Of a DNA stretch of 64,000 bases, positions 1 to 8,129 are shown one piece after another; position 1 is the stretch's first letter, and each line of letters begins with the position of its first letter. A model generated the notes under the pieces. That model ran no database searches. It saw only the letters and a list, made by a program, of their open reading frames with translations, and had not been told where the DNA came from. The stretch is from contig NZ_CP022958.1 of the NCBI RefSeq assembly GCF_006496635.1, positions 4,402,001 to 4,466,000 of the forward strand, given 5' to 3'. The stretch comes from Azoarcus sp. DD4 (GTDB taxonomy: Bacteria > Pseudomonadota > Gammaproteobacteria > Burkholderiales > Rhodocyclaceae). The translations under genes and the position numbers were made by a program.

Positions 1-486
1 CTGCTCGGTGTAGAGGTGCTCGTCGGCCACATCGATCTCACCGCGCAGCCAGGCTTCGCCCACCGCGTCGTTGAGCGGCGCCACCGTGTCCGCCACGAAG
101 CGCTGCAAACCCTGCTTCAGCAGCAGTTGATGCAGTGCCGTCGCCAGCTCGGCGCTGCGGTGCAGGCGCACGTATTGCAACAGGGCCTGTTCCTGGACGG
201 TCGCCGCAGGCGGCGCCGGACGGCAGGCCTCCAGCATGCCGATCAGCGTCTCGGTACTCGCGCCGACCACGTGCGAAGGCCGCTTGCCCTGATCGAGCAG
301 GCGGCGGATGAGCCGCAGCTTGTCCACCTGCTCCGCGCTGTACACGCGCTCGCCATTCGCATCCCGTGCAGGTGTCGGAAAGCCGTAGCGCCGCTCCCAT
401 ACGCGCAGCGTGTCCTTCGCCAGCCCGGTATCCCGCTCGACCGCGGCGATTCCCAGCATGGCTTCGACATTGGGCAAGATAGTCAT
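1..486 (-). CDS. MerR-family B12 photoreceptor regulator (CarH/LitR type), partial
   Basis: The gene runs off the left edge; 162 N-terminal residues are visible. Residues about 11-75 form a MerR winged helix (TLRVWERRYGFPTP is the family's recognition segment). The following helical region carries W-x9-E-H (W...DEH in GEAWLRGEIDVADEH), the motif that packs over adenosylcobalamin in CarH and LitR light sensors. The cobalamin-binding domain itself would lie outside the window. In that family, dark tetramers bind operators and repress; light breaks the Co-C bond and releases DNA. The ATG overlaps the edge of a palindrome at 488-500, so it may control itself. It diverges from an operon typical of light or singlet-oxygen responses. 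Family call is firm; light response is inferred. Confidence 0.85.
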   Translation of the reverse strand, partial: MTILPNVEAMLGIAAVERDTGLAKDTLRVWERRYGFPTPARDANGERVYSAEQVDKLRLIRRLLDQGKRPSHVVGASTETLIGMLEACRPAPPAATVQEQALLQYVRLHRSAELATALHQLLLKQGLQRFVADTVAPLNDAVGEAWLRGEIDVADEHLYTEQ

Positions 487-487
487 G

Positions 488-500
488 TTGTCTTGGACAA
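488..500. promoter_or_regulatory. Palindrome, candidate operator of the MerR/LitR regulator (left site)
   Basis: TTGTC-TTG-GACAA, one base upstream of the regulator's start codon. A further GACAA half-site sits at 518-522, exactly 22 bp (two helical turns) from the GACAA at 496-500. The same palindrome, better formed, occurs at 562-574. Its placement fits autorepression. Confidence 0.5.
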
Positions 501-515
501 ATTTGAATGTATTGA

Positions 516-544
516 TTGACAAGCCGGTCCGTCGAACCTATCTT
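516..544 (+). promoter_or_regulatory. Sigma-70-like promoter of the light-cluster operon
   Basis: TTGACA at 516-521 and TATCTT at 539-544 with a 17-base spacer. Transcription would start near 551. The -35 overlaps the GACAA half-site at 518-522, so a bound regulator would block polymerase. Confidence 0.55.
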
Positions 545-561
545 AGGTTCATCAATCCACA

Positions 562-574
562 TTGTCCAGGACAA
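562..574. promoter_or_regulatory. Perfect palindrome, candidate operator (right site)
   Basis: TTGTCC-A-GGACAA, a perfect 13-bp palindrome just downstream of the predicted start of transcription and 5 bases before the first operon ATG at 580. It matches the site at 488-500 and would act as a roadblock operator. Confidence 0.55.
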
Positions 575-579
575 ATACA

Positions 580-855
580 ATGAAGCGCTCGACAAGCCAC
601 AGGCTGCGCACAGCACCCTCGCGGCGCATGATGCTCGTTCTTCTGGCGGCAGGCAGCGTCCTGATCCCGTTGGCGACGACGCTAACCCGGGGCATCGGCA
701 GCGCCGAATCCTCAGCGAGTTTTGTCATGGACAAAGATGCATCAGAAAGCCTGCAGCTGATGCTCTTCCTGCACCGCGCCGAGCCGGGACCGGCCCTCAC
801 CATCCCAGCCCGAGCGCGCGCCGCCGAGTCCGGCGACGGCCGCAGCCGGCACTGA
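580..855 (+). CDS. Small membrane-anchored hypothetical protein, first gene of the light cluster
   Basis: 91 residues from ATG 580; a TTG at 562 is in frame but lies inside the operator. Residues about 22-42 (MMLVLLAAGSVLIPLATTL) form one hydrophobic segment after a basic N-terminus, suggesting a type II anchor or uncleaved signal. The rest is polar with no known motif. It lies 15 bases before the FAD oxidoreductase and shares its promoter. I do not recognise a family. Position and a plausible membrane segment are the only support, so it could be a non-coding leader with a chance ORF. Confidence 0.5.
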   Translation: MKRSTSHRLRTAPSRRMMLVLLAAGSVLIPLATTLTRGIGSAESSASFVMDKDASESLQLMLFLHRAEPGPALTIPARARAAESGDGRSRH

Positions 856-870
856 GGCGGGAGAAAACGC

Positions 871-2220
871 ATGCGTCTCGGCGAACTCGATTCCGTCCTC
901 CCTGCCACATCGCGCCGCATCGCGGTGATCGGCGGCGGCATCGCCGGCCTCGCCAGCGCCTGGCTGCTGGCGAGCCGTTACCAGGTCACGCTGTTCGAGG
1001 CGGGTCACTACGTCGGCGGCCACACCAATACCGTGGATGTCTGCGTGGACGACCGCCACGCGGCGGTCGACACCGGCTTCCTGGTTTTCAACCGCCGCAC
1101 TTACCCCAACCTGTGCGCCCTGTTCGACCTGCTCGGCGTCGAGGCGGCAGAAAGCGAGATGAGCTTCTCGGTGAGCCTGGCGGCACCCGATCTGGAATGG
1201 GCCGGAACCAGCCTCGCCACCCTGTTCGCCCAGCAGCGCAACATCGCCCGCCCGGCCTTCCTGCGCATGGTGGCGGACATCGTGCGCTTCAACCGTGCCA
1301 CCACGCGCATGGCGCGCGAAGGTGGTATCCCGGACGAGAGCCTGGGCGACTACCTCGCCCGCGAGCGTTACGGGGCCGGCTTTCGCGACTGGTACCTGCT
1401 GCCGATGGCGGCAGCGATCTGGTCCTGCCCGACCGGCACCATGCTGGCCTATCCGCTCGCCACCTTCGTGCGCTTCTGCCACAACCACGGATTGCTGCAA
1501 ATCCTCGACCGGCCGCAGTGGCTGACCGTGTCCGGTGGCGGCCGCAGCTACGTCCAGCGCATGCTGGCGCGCCTCGACGATGTCCGCGTCGGCCTCGGGG
1601 TGCAGCGCGCCGAACGCCGGCCGGACGGCGTCTTGCTGCATACCCGCGCCGGCGCCGAACGCTTTGACGAGGTGGTGTTCGCCTGCCACAGCGACCAGAC
1701 GCTCGCCATCCTCGGCGCGGACGCCAGCGGCGACGAACGCCGCGTACTCGGCGCCGTCCGCTACCAGGACAACCTCGCCGTGCTGCACACCGACACCGAC
1801 TTGCTGCCGCGCCGCCGCGCCGCTTGGTCGGCCTGGAACTACCTTGCCGGCGAAGGCGCTCCCGACGCGCGCCCGGTGTCGGTGAGCTACCTGATCAACC
1901 GCCTGCAGCCGCTGCCCTTCGATACGCCGGTGATGGTGTCGCTCAACCCCTTTCGCGAACCGGCCGAGCGCAAGGTCATCGAGCGCTTCCACTACGCCCA
2001 CCCGATCTTCGATCAGGCAGCCATCGAAGCCCAGGCAGCCCTGCCGCAACTGCAGGGACGCCGTCGCAGCTGGTTTGCCGGCGCGTGGACCGGTTACGGC
2101 TTCCACGAAGACGGGCTGAAGTCCGCGATCGCCGTGTGCGAGCGCCTGGCCGTGCCCATCCCCTGGCGCGCCGCCTCGCTCAACCCGGCGTCGCACATCG
2201 GTCAGGCGGTGCCGGCATGA
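871..2220 (+). CDS. NAD/FAD-dependent amine oxidase-type flavoprotein
   Basis: 449 residues starting after a GGCGGGAG-type ribosome site. The Rossmann FAD motif GGGIAGLASAW is at residues 21-31, and a C-terminal segment (GAWTGYGFHEDGLKSA) closes the FAD site as in phytoene-desaturase/amine-oxidase relatives. Proteins of this type are found with DUF1365 and Cfa-like genes in light-induced and singlet-oxygen-induced operons. A role in lipid desaturation or oxidation is inferred from that company. The true substrate is unknown. Confidence 0.85.
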   Translation: MRLGELDSVLPATSRRIAVIGGGIAGLASAWLLASRYQVTLFEAGHYVGGHTNTVDVCVDDRHAAVDTGFLVFNRRTYPNLCALFDLLGVEAAESEMSFSVSLAAPDLEWAGTSLATLFAQQRNIARPAFLRMVADIVRFNRATTRMAREGGIPDESLGDYLARERYGAGFRDWYLLPMAAAIWSCPTGTMLAYPLATFVRFCHNHGLLQILDRPQWLTVSGGGRSYVQRMLARLDDVRVGLGVQRAERRPDGVLLHTRAGAERFDEVVFACHSDQTLAILGADASGDERRVLGAVRYQDNLAVLHTDTDLLPRRRAAWSAWNYLAGEGAPDARPVSVSYLINRLQPLPFDTPVMVSLNPFREPAERKVIERFHYAHPIFDQAAIEAQAALPQLQGRRRSWFAGAWTGYGFHEDGLKSAIAVCERLAVPIPWRAASLNPASHIGQAVPA

Positions 2221-2254
2221 AGCGGACTGCGCCAACCGGCACAAGGCAACGGCC

Positions 2255-3061
2255 ATGAATACGCACCAGGTCGCCACCGTCCGAACGGTCGCCAGCCCGC
2301 TCGCGCCCACCGCCTGCTTCGGTGCGGTCATGCATGAAAGACATGGCCATGCGCACAACCGCTTCGTCTACCCGGCCGCCTTCCTGCGCCTGCCGCTGTC
2401 GCAGCTGCCGTCACTGCGCGTGCCGCTGCTCGGGATAAACCGCCGCAATCTGTTCGCCGTCTTCGACCGCGACCACGGCAGCCGCGACGGCCGGCCTGTG
2501 CTGACCTGGCTGCGGGACCTCCTGACGCGGCACGGCGTCGGCGGTGCGTGCGACGGCGAAGTGGTGCTGCACACCATGCCGCGCATCGTCGGCTACGTAT
2601 TCAACCCGGTCAGTTTCTACTTCTGCCACGACCGCGACGGCCGCCTGCGGGTGGTACTGGCCGAGGTGAGCAACACCTTCGGCGAGCACCACAACTACCT
2701 GGTGCACCACGCCGACCTGCGCCCCATCGAGGCCGGCGAAGAACTGCGGGCGCGCAAGGTCTTCCATGTTTCGCCCTTCTTCCCGGTGCGCGGCGAATAT
2801 CGCTTCCGCTTCGACAGCCGCGGCCAGATCCACTCGGTCGCCATCGACTACTGGGAAGACGGCAGCCACAGTCTCAGCACCCGTGTCAGCGGCCGCGCCG
2901 AGCCCCTTACCGGCGCGGCGATGCGGAAGTGGCTGCTGCGCCACCCCTTCATGACCGTGGGACTGATCGCCCGCATCCACTGGCAGGCGCTGCGCCTTGT
3001 GCTGCGGCGCGCGCGCTTTCACCGCAAACCGCTGCCGCCGCTCGAGGAGACCACACGATGA
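2255..3061 (+). CDS. DUF1365 family protein
   Basis: 268 residues. Typical DUF1365 features are visible: an early R-H-R-x-x-P-like region (ERHGHAHNRFVYPA), the signature YVFNPVSFYFCH near residue 110-120, and HVSPFFPVRGEYRF. The biochemical role of the family is unknown; it almost always sits beside the FAD oxidase and Cfa-like methyltransferase. Its start overlaps the TGA of a 13-codon ORF (2217-2258) that itself overlaps the previous stop, which may help translational coupling. Its stop overlaps the next ATG. Confidence 0.88.
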   Translation: MNTHQVATVRTVASPLAPTACFGAVMHERHGHAHNRFVYPAAFLRLPLSQLPSLRVPLLGINRRNLFAVFDRDHGSRDGRPVLTWLRDLLTRHGVGGACDGEVVLHTMPRIVGYVFNPVSFYFCHDRDGRLRVVLAEVSNTFGEHHNYLVHHADLRPIEAGEELRARKVFHVSPFFPVRGEYRFRFDSRGQIHSVAIDYWEDGSHSLSTRVSGRAEPLTGAAMRKWLLRHPFMTVGLIARIHWQALRLVLRRARFHRKPLPPLEETTR

Positions 3062-4347
3062 ATGCCGTCGAACACAGCCTGGCGCGCGGCCATACGCTGC
3101 AGACCCTGCTGGACGCAGCCGCGCCAGCGGCGAGCCTGCACAAACTGCCACGCGCTACCCGCCTCGCGCTGGCACTGCTCGACCGCCTCGAAGGCGGTGC
3201 GCTCGCGCTCACCCTGCCCGACGGCAACACCGTCTGCGCCGGCCGCGGTGCCCTGGTGGCCCACCTGCGGATACGCGATCTGCGCGTATTCGACGAAGCC
3301 CTCGGGCGCGGCGACATCGGCTTCGGCGAGAGCTACATGGATGGCGACTGGGACGTCGATACCGGCGAACTGCCCGGCCTGCTCGGCCTGCTGTCAGGCA
3401 ATCGCAAGCAGCTCGGCGACGCGATCTACGGCCGCGTCCTGCGCCTGCTCGGCCACCGTCTCGTCCACCTGCTGCGTGCCAACACACGACGCGGCTCGCG
3501 CCGCAACATCCGGGCCCACTACGACCTCGGCAACGAGTTCTACGCACTCTGGCTGGACCCGACCATGACCTACTCGGCCGGCCTCTTTGCTCCGGAAGAC
3601 CGCAGGCCGGGCGAGCTGCCGTCGGGTACCGCGCTGGCCGAAGCGCAACTGCGCAAATACCGTCGCATCCTCACCCAGCTCGACGCCAGGCCGGGCCAGC
3701 GCCTGCTCGAGATCGGCTGCGGCTGGGGCGGCTTCGCCGAAGTCGCGGCCACCGAGTTCGGCTGCGAGGTCGTCGGACTGACCCTGTCGCCGGCCCAGCT
3801 CGCCTACGCACGCGAGCGTGCCGAGCGCGGCGGCTATGCCGACCGCGTCGAATTCCGCCTGTGCGACTACCGCGACACCAGCGGCCGATTCGACCACATC
3901 GTTTCCATCGAGATGATAGAAGCGGTCGGCGAAACCTGGTGGCCCACCTACTTCCGCCAGATCGCCCACCTGTTGCGGCCGGGCGGACGCTGCGTGGTCC
4001 AGGCCATCACCATTGCCGACGCGCTGTTCGCCCGCTATCGCCGCGGCACCGACTTCATCCAGCGTCACATCTTCCCCGGCGGCATGCTGCCCTCGCCGGC
4101 TACGATCCGTAAGCAGAGCGAACGCGCCGGCCTGTGCATCGTCGACGACTTCGGCTTCGGCCGGGACTACGGGCTGACACTCGCCTGCTGGCGCCAGCGC
4201 TTCGAAGCACGGATCGGCGCGGTGGGCGAACTCGGTTTCCCCGAACGCTTCAACCGCATGTGGCGCTTCTACCTCGCCTACTGCGAAGCGGGTTTTCGCA
4301 GCGGCGACATCGACGTGCGCCACTACACCTTCACCCATCGCGGCTGA
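3058..4347 (+). CDS. Cyclopropane-fatty-acyl-phospholipid synthase family SAM methyltransferase
   Basis: 429 residues from the ATG that overlaps the DUF1365 stop (ATGA). Residues about 150-168 carry NIRAHYDLGNEFYALWLD, and the SAM-binding loop LEIGCGWGGFAE is near residue 218. Both are typical of the CFA synthase family. Such enzymes transfer a methyl or methylene group from SAM to unsaturated phospholipid acyl chains at the membrane. As I recall, Cfa-like members of the Rhodobacter RpoE/ChrR singlet-oxygen regulon take part in methylated and furan fatty acid formation. The same chemistry here is only a possibility. Confidence 0.9.
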   Translation: MNAVEHSLARGHTLQTLLDAAAPAASLHKLPRATRLALALLDRLEGGALALTLPDGNTVCAGRGALVAHLRIRDLRVFDEALGRGDIGFGESYMDGDWDVDTGELPGLLGLLSGNRKQLGDAIYGRVLRLLGHRLVHLLRANTRRGSRRNIRAHYDLGNEFYALWLDPTMTYSAGLFAPEDRRPGELPSGTALAEAQLRKYRRILTQLDARPGQRLLEIGCGWGGFAEVAATEFGCEVVGLTLSPAQLAYARERAERGGYADRVEFRLCDYRDTSGRFDHIVSIEMIEAVGETWWPTYFRQIAHLLRPGGRCVVQAITIADALFARYRRGTDFIQRHIFPGGMLPSPATIRKQSERAGLCIVDDFGFGRDYGLTLACWRQRFEARIGAVGELGFPERFNRMWRFYLAYCEAGFRSGDIDVRHYTFTHRG

Positions 4348-4349
4348 TC

Positions 4350-4970
4350 ATGGCCCGCCGTGCCCGCCTCCGTCCGACCGTGCTGCTCGTCGCCTGGCTG
4401 GCAGCCATCGGCCTCGCGGCGGCTGGGCAGGCTGCCGATCGCACCGGAACCACCACCGCGGCACCCGGGCTGCGCCTGCCGGCCGCGGTGGTGCAACAGG
4501 CCGGCGCACTGCAGACGCTCGGCCGCGCCGAACTGCGCTGGTTCGGCCTCAGGATCTACGACGCTGCGCTGTGGGGAGAAGCCGGCGCCGGCTGGTCGGC
4601 CGAGCGCAGGCATGCACTGGAAATTCGCTACGCGCGCGACATCGAGGGCGCCCGGCTGGTTGACACCAGCATCGACGAGATCGCGCGGCTCGGCTTCGGC
4701 GACGCCGCCCGCCATGCGCTTTGGCGTGCAGCGCTCGCCCGGGTGCTGCCCGACGTTGCGGCCGGCGACACCCTGGTCGGCCTGCACCTGCCGGGCGAAG
4801 GCGCCGGCTTCTGGCACGGCGAGCGCAAAACCGGCGAGATCGACGATCCCGAACTCGCCCGAGCCTTCTTCGCCATCTGGCTGGACCCGCGTACCCGCGA
4901 ACCCGCCATGCGCAACCGTCTGCTGGGCGAAGCCGGTCCGCAGGCGCGGCACCAGGACGCCCGCCGGTGA
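4350..4970 (+). CDS. Chalcone-isomerase-like periplasmic protein
   Basis: 206 residues. Residues 1-29 look like a signal peptide (basic start, hydrophobic run, AAGQA-AD). The body shows the chalcone-isomerase-like pattern: LRWFGLRIYDAALW near residues 60-75, then LEIRYARDI and a helical FAAIWLDP tail. Bacterial members of this fold are mostly non-catalytic and may bind fatty acids. The gene starts two bases after the Cfa-like stop and its own stop overlaps the GTG of the MFS gene, so it is operon-coupled. Confidence 0.8.
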   Translation: MARRARLRPTVLLVAWLAAIGLAAAGQAADRTGTTTAAPGLRLPAAVVQQAGALQTLGRAELRWFGLRIYDAALWGEAGAGWSAERRHALEIRYARDIEGARLVDTSIDEIARLGFGDAARHALWRAALARVLPDVAAGDTLVGLHLPGEGAGFWHGERKTGEIDDPELARAFFAIWLDPRTREPAMRNRLLGEAGPQARHQDARR

Positions 4971-6282
4971 CAACATCGACTTCCGCCTGCCGCAACGTCG
5001 CCATGCCGGGTAGCGCACTGCTGGCCTATGGTGCGCTGGGTCTGCCGCTCGCCTTCGCCGCCCTGCCCATCTACGTCCATGTGCCCCGCCTCTATGCCGA
5101 CAGCTTCGGCCTGCCGCTGGCGGCGGTCGGTGCGATGCTGCTCGCCACCCGCATCTTCGACGCCCTGAGCGACCCGCTGATCGGCTGGGCCTGCGACCGC
5201 TGGGCCTGGCGCCAGCGGATGATCGTGCTGGCGCTGCCCTTGCTCGCGCTCGGCCTGCCGGCCCTGCTCGCTCCCCCCGCCGGCGCCGGTCTGGCCTGGC
5301 TGGGCGGCCTACTGGTGCTGGTCTCGCTCGGCTACTCCGCTGCGAGCATCGCCTACAACGCCTGGGGTGCAGAACTCGGGCGCGACCCGCAGGAACGCAC
5401 CCGCCTGGTGGCAAGCCGCGAGGGCTTCGCCCTGATCGGGGTGATACTGGCCGCGGCCCTGCCCGGCCTGCTGGCCTCCGACACTGCGGCCGGACTGGCC
5501 CGCCTCGGCTGGCTCTTCCTGCCGCTGCTGGCGGCGTGCGCCGCGTGGACCCTGCTCGGTGCAGCACACGCGCCGGCGCCGACCGCGCACCGCGCGCCCG
5601 TCCTCGCCGGGTTGAGCGCGCACTCGCACACCGCCCCTTCGCCCGCCTGCTCGCCATCTTCGCGGCCAACGGCATCGCCGCGGCCATCCCTTCGGCGACC
5701 GTGCTGTTCTTCGTCGCCGACGTACTGCAGGCCGAACACCGCGCCGGTCTCTTCCTTGTTCTCTACTTTCTCGCCGCAGCGGCCAGCCTGCCGCTGTGGG
5801 TGGCAATCGCGCACCGCATCGGCAAGCTGCCGGCCTGGCTGGGCAGCATGCTGCTGGCCTGCGTGGTGTTCGCCTGGGCCGCCTTGCTGAAGGCCGGCGA
5901 TCTCGGCGCCTTTGCCGCCATCTGCGTGCTGTCCGGCATCGCCTTCGGCGCCGACCTCGCCCTGCCGCCGGCCTTGCTGGCCGATCTGCTGGCCCGCGCG
6001 CCCACGTCGGGCCAGGCGCGCGCCGGCGCCTGGTTCGGCTGGTGGAATTTCGTGACCAAGGCCAACCTCGCGCTGGCCGCCGGCCTGGCGCTGCCCTTGC
6101 TCGCCTGGCTCGGCTACGCGCCCGGCGAACGTTCGCCGGCGGCGCTCGACGCCCTGCGCACGGTGTACGCGCTGCTGCCGGTCGCCCTGAAATGCATCGC
6201 CATCGCCCTGCTGTGGCGCTGGCGGACCACCCTGGCCGGCGACGCAGTCGCCGCCTCAGTCAGACGGAGCCCATCCCCATGA
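4967..6282 (+). pseudogene. MFS transporter with a single frameshift
   Basis: The N-terminal half (from GTG 4967, or ATG 5003) reads GALGLPLAFAALPIYVHVPRLY and later LIGWACDRW in one frame. The C-terminal half (LAHRPFARLLAIFAANG to the stop at 6282) lies in the frame one base earlier. The switch falls between about 5600 and 5612, in CTCGCCGGGTTGAG. Restoring one base gives a continuous 438-residue protein of normal MFS length. Without repair the first frame stops at 5890 (307 aa). No slippery heptamer is visible. The carrier family is the GPH/sugar-porter-like type usual in these light clusters. It could be a real mutation or an assembly indel. Confidence 0.8.
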
Positions 6283-6848
6283 CCCCGACCTTCGTGCTGC
6301 ACCCGCGCTTGTTGCGTCGCGCGTTCCCGCTGCTGATGTGCTGCGCCTTCCTCGGCGTCGCCGGCTGCAGCAGCATCGACGTCAGCGAATACGCGGCCGA
6401 GCAGCCGGCACTCGACCTGCGCGACTACTTCAACGGCACGCTGGACGCCCACGGCATGTTCCAGGACCGCAGCGGCAAGGTCGTCAAGCGCTTCCACGTC
6501 GTGATCGCCGCCAGCTGGCAAGGCGATACCGGCACGCTGGACGAGCGCTTCACCTACTCGGACGGGAGCACCCAGCGGCGGGTGTGGACGCTGACGCGCG
6601 ACGGCCGGGGCGGCTGGACAGGCCGCGCCGACGACGTGGTCGGCGAGGCGCGCGGCGAAGTCGCCGGCAATGCGCTGCGCTGGCGCTACGTGCTCGCCCT
6701 GCCGGTAGAGGACGAGATCTACCACGTCGATTTCGACGACTGGATGTTCCTGATGGACGAGCGCGTCATGCTCAACCGCTCGGTAATGAGCAAGTGGGGC
6801 TTCCGCCTGGGCGAAGTCACCCTGTCCTTCCACAAGCGGCGGGAGTGA
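6279..6848 (+). CDS. DUF3833 family lipoprotein
   Basis: 189 residues. The signal peptide ends in a lipobox, LGVAGC, with the lipidated cysteine at residue 30. The mature part has the family pattern LRDYFNGTLDAHGMFQDRSG followed by beta-strands with VDFDDWMFLMDE. DUF3833 proteins are of unknown function and occur nearly always with DUF1365/Cfa-like clusters. The ATG overlaps the MFS stop. Confidence 0.88.
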   Translation: MTPTFVLHPRLLRRAFPLLMCCAFLGVAGCSSIDVSEYAAEQPALDLRDYFNGTLDAHGMFQDRSGKVVKRFHVVIAASWQGDTGTLDERFTYSDGSTQRRVWTLTRDGRGGWTGRADDVVGEARGEVAGNALRWRYVLALPVEDEIYHVDFDDWMFLMDERVMLNRSVMSKWGFRLGEVTLSFHKRRE

Positions 6849-6855
6849 GGCGCGG

Positions 6856-7638
6856 ATGTTGCTGCGAGCGCTGAACACGCCGATTACAGACTGGCAGGGC
6901 AGACGCGTCTGGCTGATCGGCGCCTCCACCGGCATCGGCGCGGCGCTGGCCTGCGCACTCGCCAGCCGCGGTGCGAAGCTGGCCCTGTCGGCGCGCAGCA
7001 GCGACAAGCTTGCCGCACTCGCCGACGCCTGCCCGGAAGCCCTGCTGCTGCCGCTGGACATCACCCGCCGGGAAGCGGTCGCCGCCGCGCACGAACGCCT
7101 GCTCGCTCACTGGGGCGGCATCGATCTGGTCGTCTTCAACGCCGGCACCTATCGCCCGCTGCGCGCCTGGGAACTGGACGCCGCGGCGATACGCGAGACC
7201 CTGGCGGTCAACCTGATCGGCCCCATGGACGGTGTCGCCACCGTGCTGCCCGCCATGCTGGAACGCGGCGCCGGCGCGATCGCGCTGGTGGGCAGCGTCG
7301 CCGGCTATCGCGGCCTGCCGCGCGCCATCACCTATGGCAGCTCGAAGGCCGCGCTGATCCACTTCGCAGAAACCCTCTACCTCGACCTCGCGCCGCGCGG
7401 CATCTCGGTCTTCGTGATCAATCCGGGCTTCGTCGCCACGCCGCTCACCGCACAGAACGACTTCCGCATGCCGGCGCTGATCTCGGCCGACACCGCCGCC
7501 GGGGAAATCCTCGCCGGCCTCGCGCGCGGCGAATTCGAGATCCACTTCCCCAAGCGCTTCACGCGCGTGATGAAAGCGCTGCAATGTCTGCCCCGCCGGC
7601 TATATTTCTCCTTGATACGCAAGCTCACCGGCCTGTGA
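6856..7638 (+). CDS. Short-chain dehydrogenase/reductase
   Basis: 260 residues. The nucleotide-binding motif GASTGIG is at residues 22-28, a variant NAG (FNAGTYRP) follows, then the catalytic Ser in LVGSVAGYRG and the Y-x3-K pair in TYGSSKAAL. The C-terminus (RLYFSLIRKLTGL) is hydrophobic and may touch membrane. It is a classical SDR, probably acting on a lipid-derived alcohol or ketone given its operon; the substrate is not readable from sequence. Confidence 0.9.
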   Translation: MLLRALNTPITDWQGRRVWLIGASTGIGAALACALASRGAKLALSARSSDKLAALADACPEALLLPLDITRREAVAAAHERLLAHWGGIDLVVFNAGTYRPLRAWELDAAAIRETLAVNLIGPMDGVATVLPAMLERGAGAIALVGSVAGYRGLPRAITYGSSKAALIHFAETLYLDLAPRGISVFVINPGFVATPLTAQNDFRMPALISADTAAGEILAGLARGEFEIHFPKRFTRVMKALQCLPRRLYFSLIRKLTGL

Positions 7639-7648
7639 ACCCGACACC

Positions 7649-8107
7649 GTGCAAACCGCCCACGCCATCCGCTTCGACATCGATGCCGCCTGCGAGCGCC
7701 TGGTCCGCTTCTACCAGACGCTCTCGCCGCACACCATCACCGGGATCGGCGCACTCTACGCCCCCGACGCCCGCTTCAAGGACCCCTTCAATGCGGTCGT
7801 CGGCACGCCGGCCATCGTCCGCATCTTCGAACACATGTTCGCCACGGTGGATGCGCCCCGCTTCGTCGTCACCAGCCGCATCGCCAGCGGGCGCGAGGCC
7901 ATGCTGGGCTGGGACTTCCACCTCCGGCTGCGCGGCCGCGACGTCGTCATCCGCGGCGTCAGCCACCTGCGCTTCGACGGCGCCGGCCGGGTCTGCATGC
8001 ACCGCGACTACTGGGATGCGGCCGAGGAACTCTACGAAAAACTGCCGCTGGTCGGCACCCTGATGCGGGCGCTGCGCCAGCGCCTGGCGGCCCCTGCACC
8101 CGGCTGA
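7649..8107 (+). CDS. SnoaL/NTF2-like protein, last gene of the light cluster
   Basis: 152 residues from a GTG start 10 bases after the SDR stop. The sequence has the NTF2-like cone fold pattern: an N-terminal helix (RLVRFYQTLSP), LYAPDARFKDPFNAVVG, and the late strand RVCMHRDYWD. Members are ligand-binding or isomerase-like. It ends the operon; no clear terminator follows before the convergent acuI. Confidence 0.82.
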   Translation: MQTAHAIRFDIDAACERLVRFYQTLSPHTITGIGALYAPDARFKDPFNAVVGTPAIVRIFEHMFATVDAPRFVVTSRIASGREAMLGWDFHLRLRGRDVVIRGVSHLRFDGAGRVCMHRDYWDAAEELYEKLPLVGTLMRALRQRLAAPAPG

Positions 8108-8129
8108 CGCCGGCACAGGGGCACCGTCG

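Noticed and set aside
2217..2258. 13-codon ORF between the FAD and DUF1365 genes
   Set aside because: Overlaps both neighbours by ATGA but is too short and has no recognisable sequence; mentioned only as a possible coupling device.
742..2358. Long open frame on the minus strand across the FAD gene
   Set aside because: A shadow of high-GC codon bias; the plus strand has clear FAD and DUF1365 motifs. Similar long antisense frames at 13.9-17.8, 18.6-20.3, 20.7-22.4, 24-26 and 51-56 kb were dropped for the same reason.
4350..4970. True chalcone isomerase for flavonoids
   Set aside because: A periplasmic signal peptide and operon context fit the bacterial non-catalytic CHI-like group rather than plant-type enzymes.
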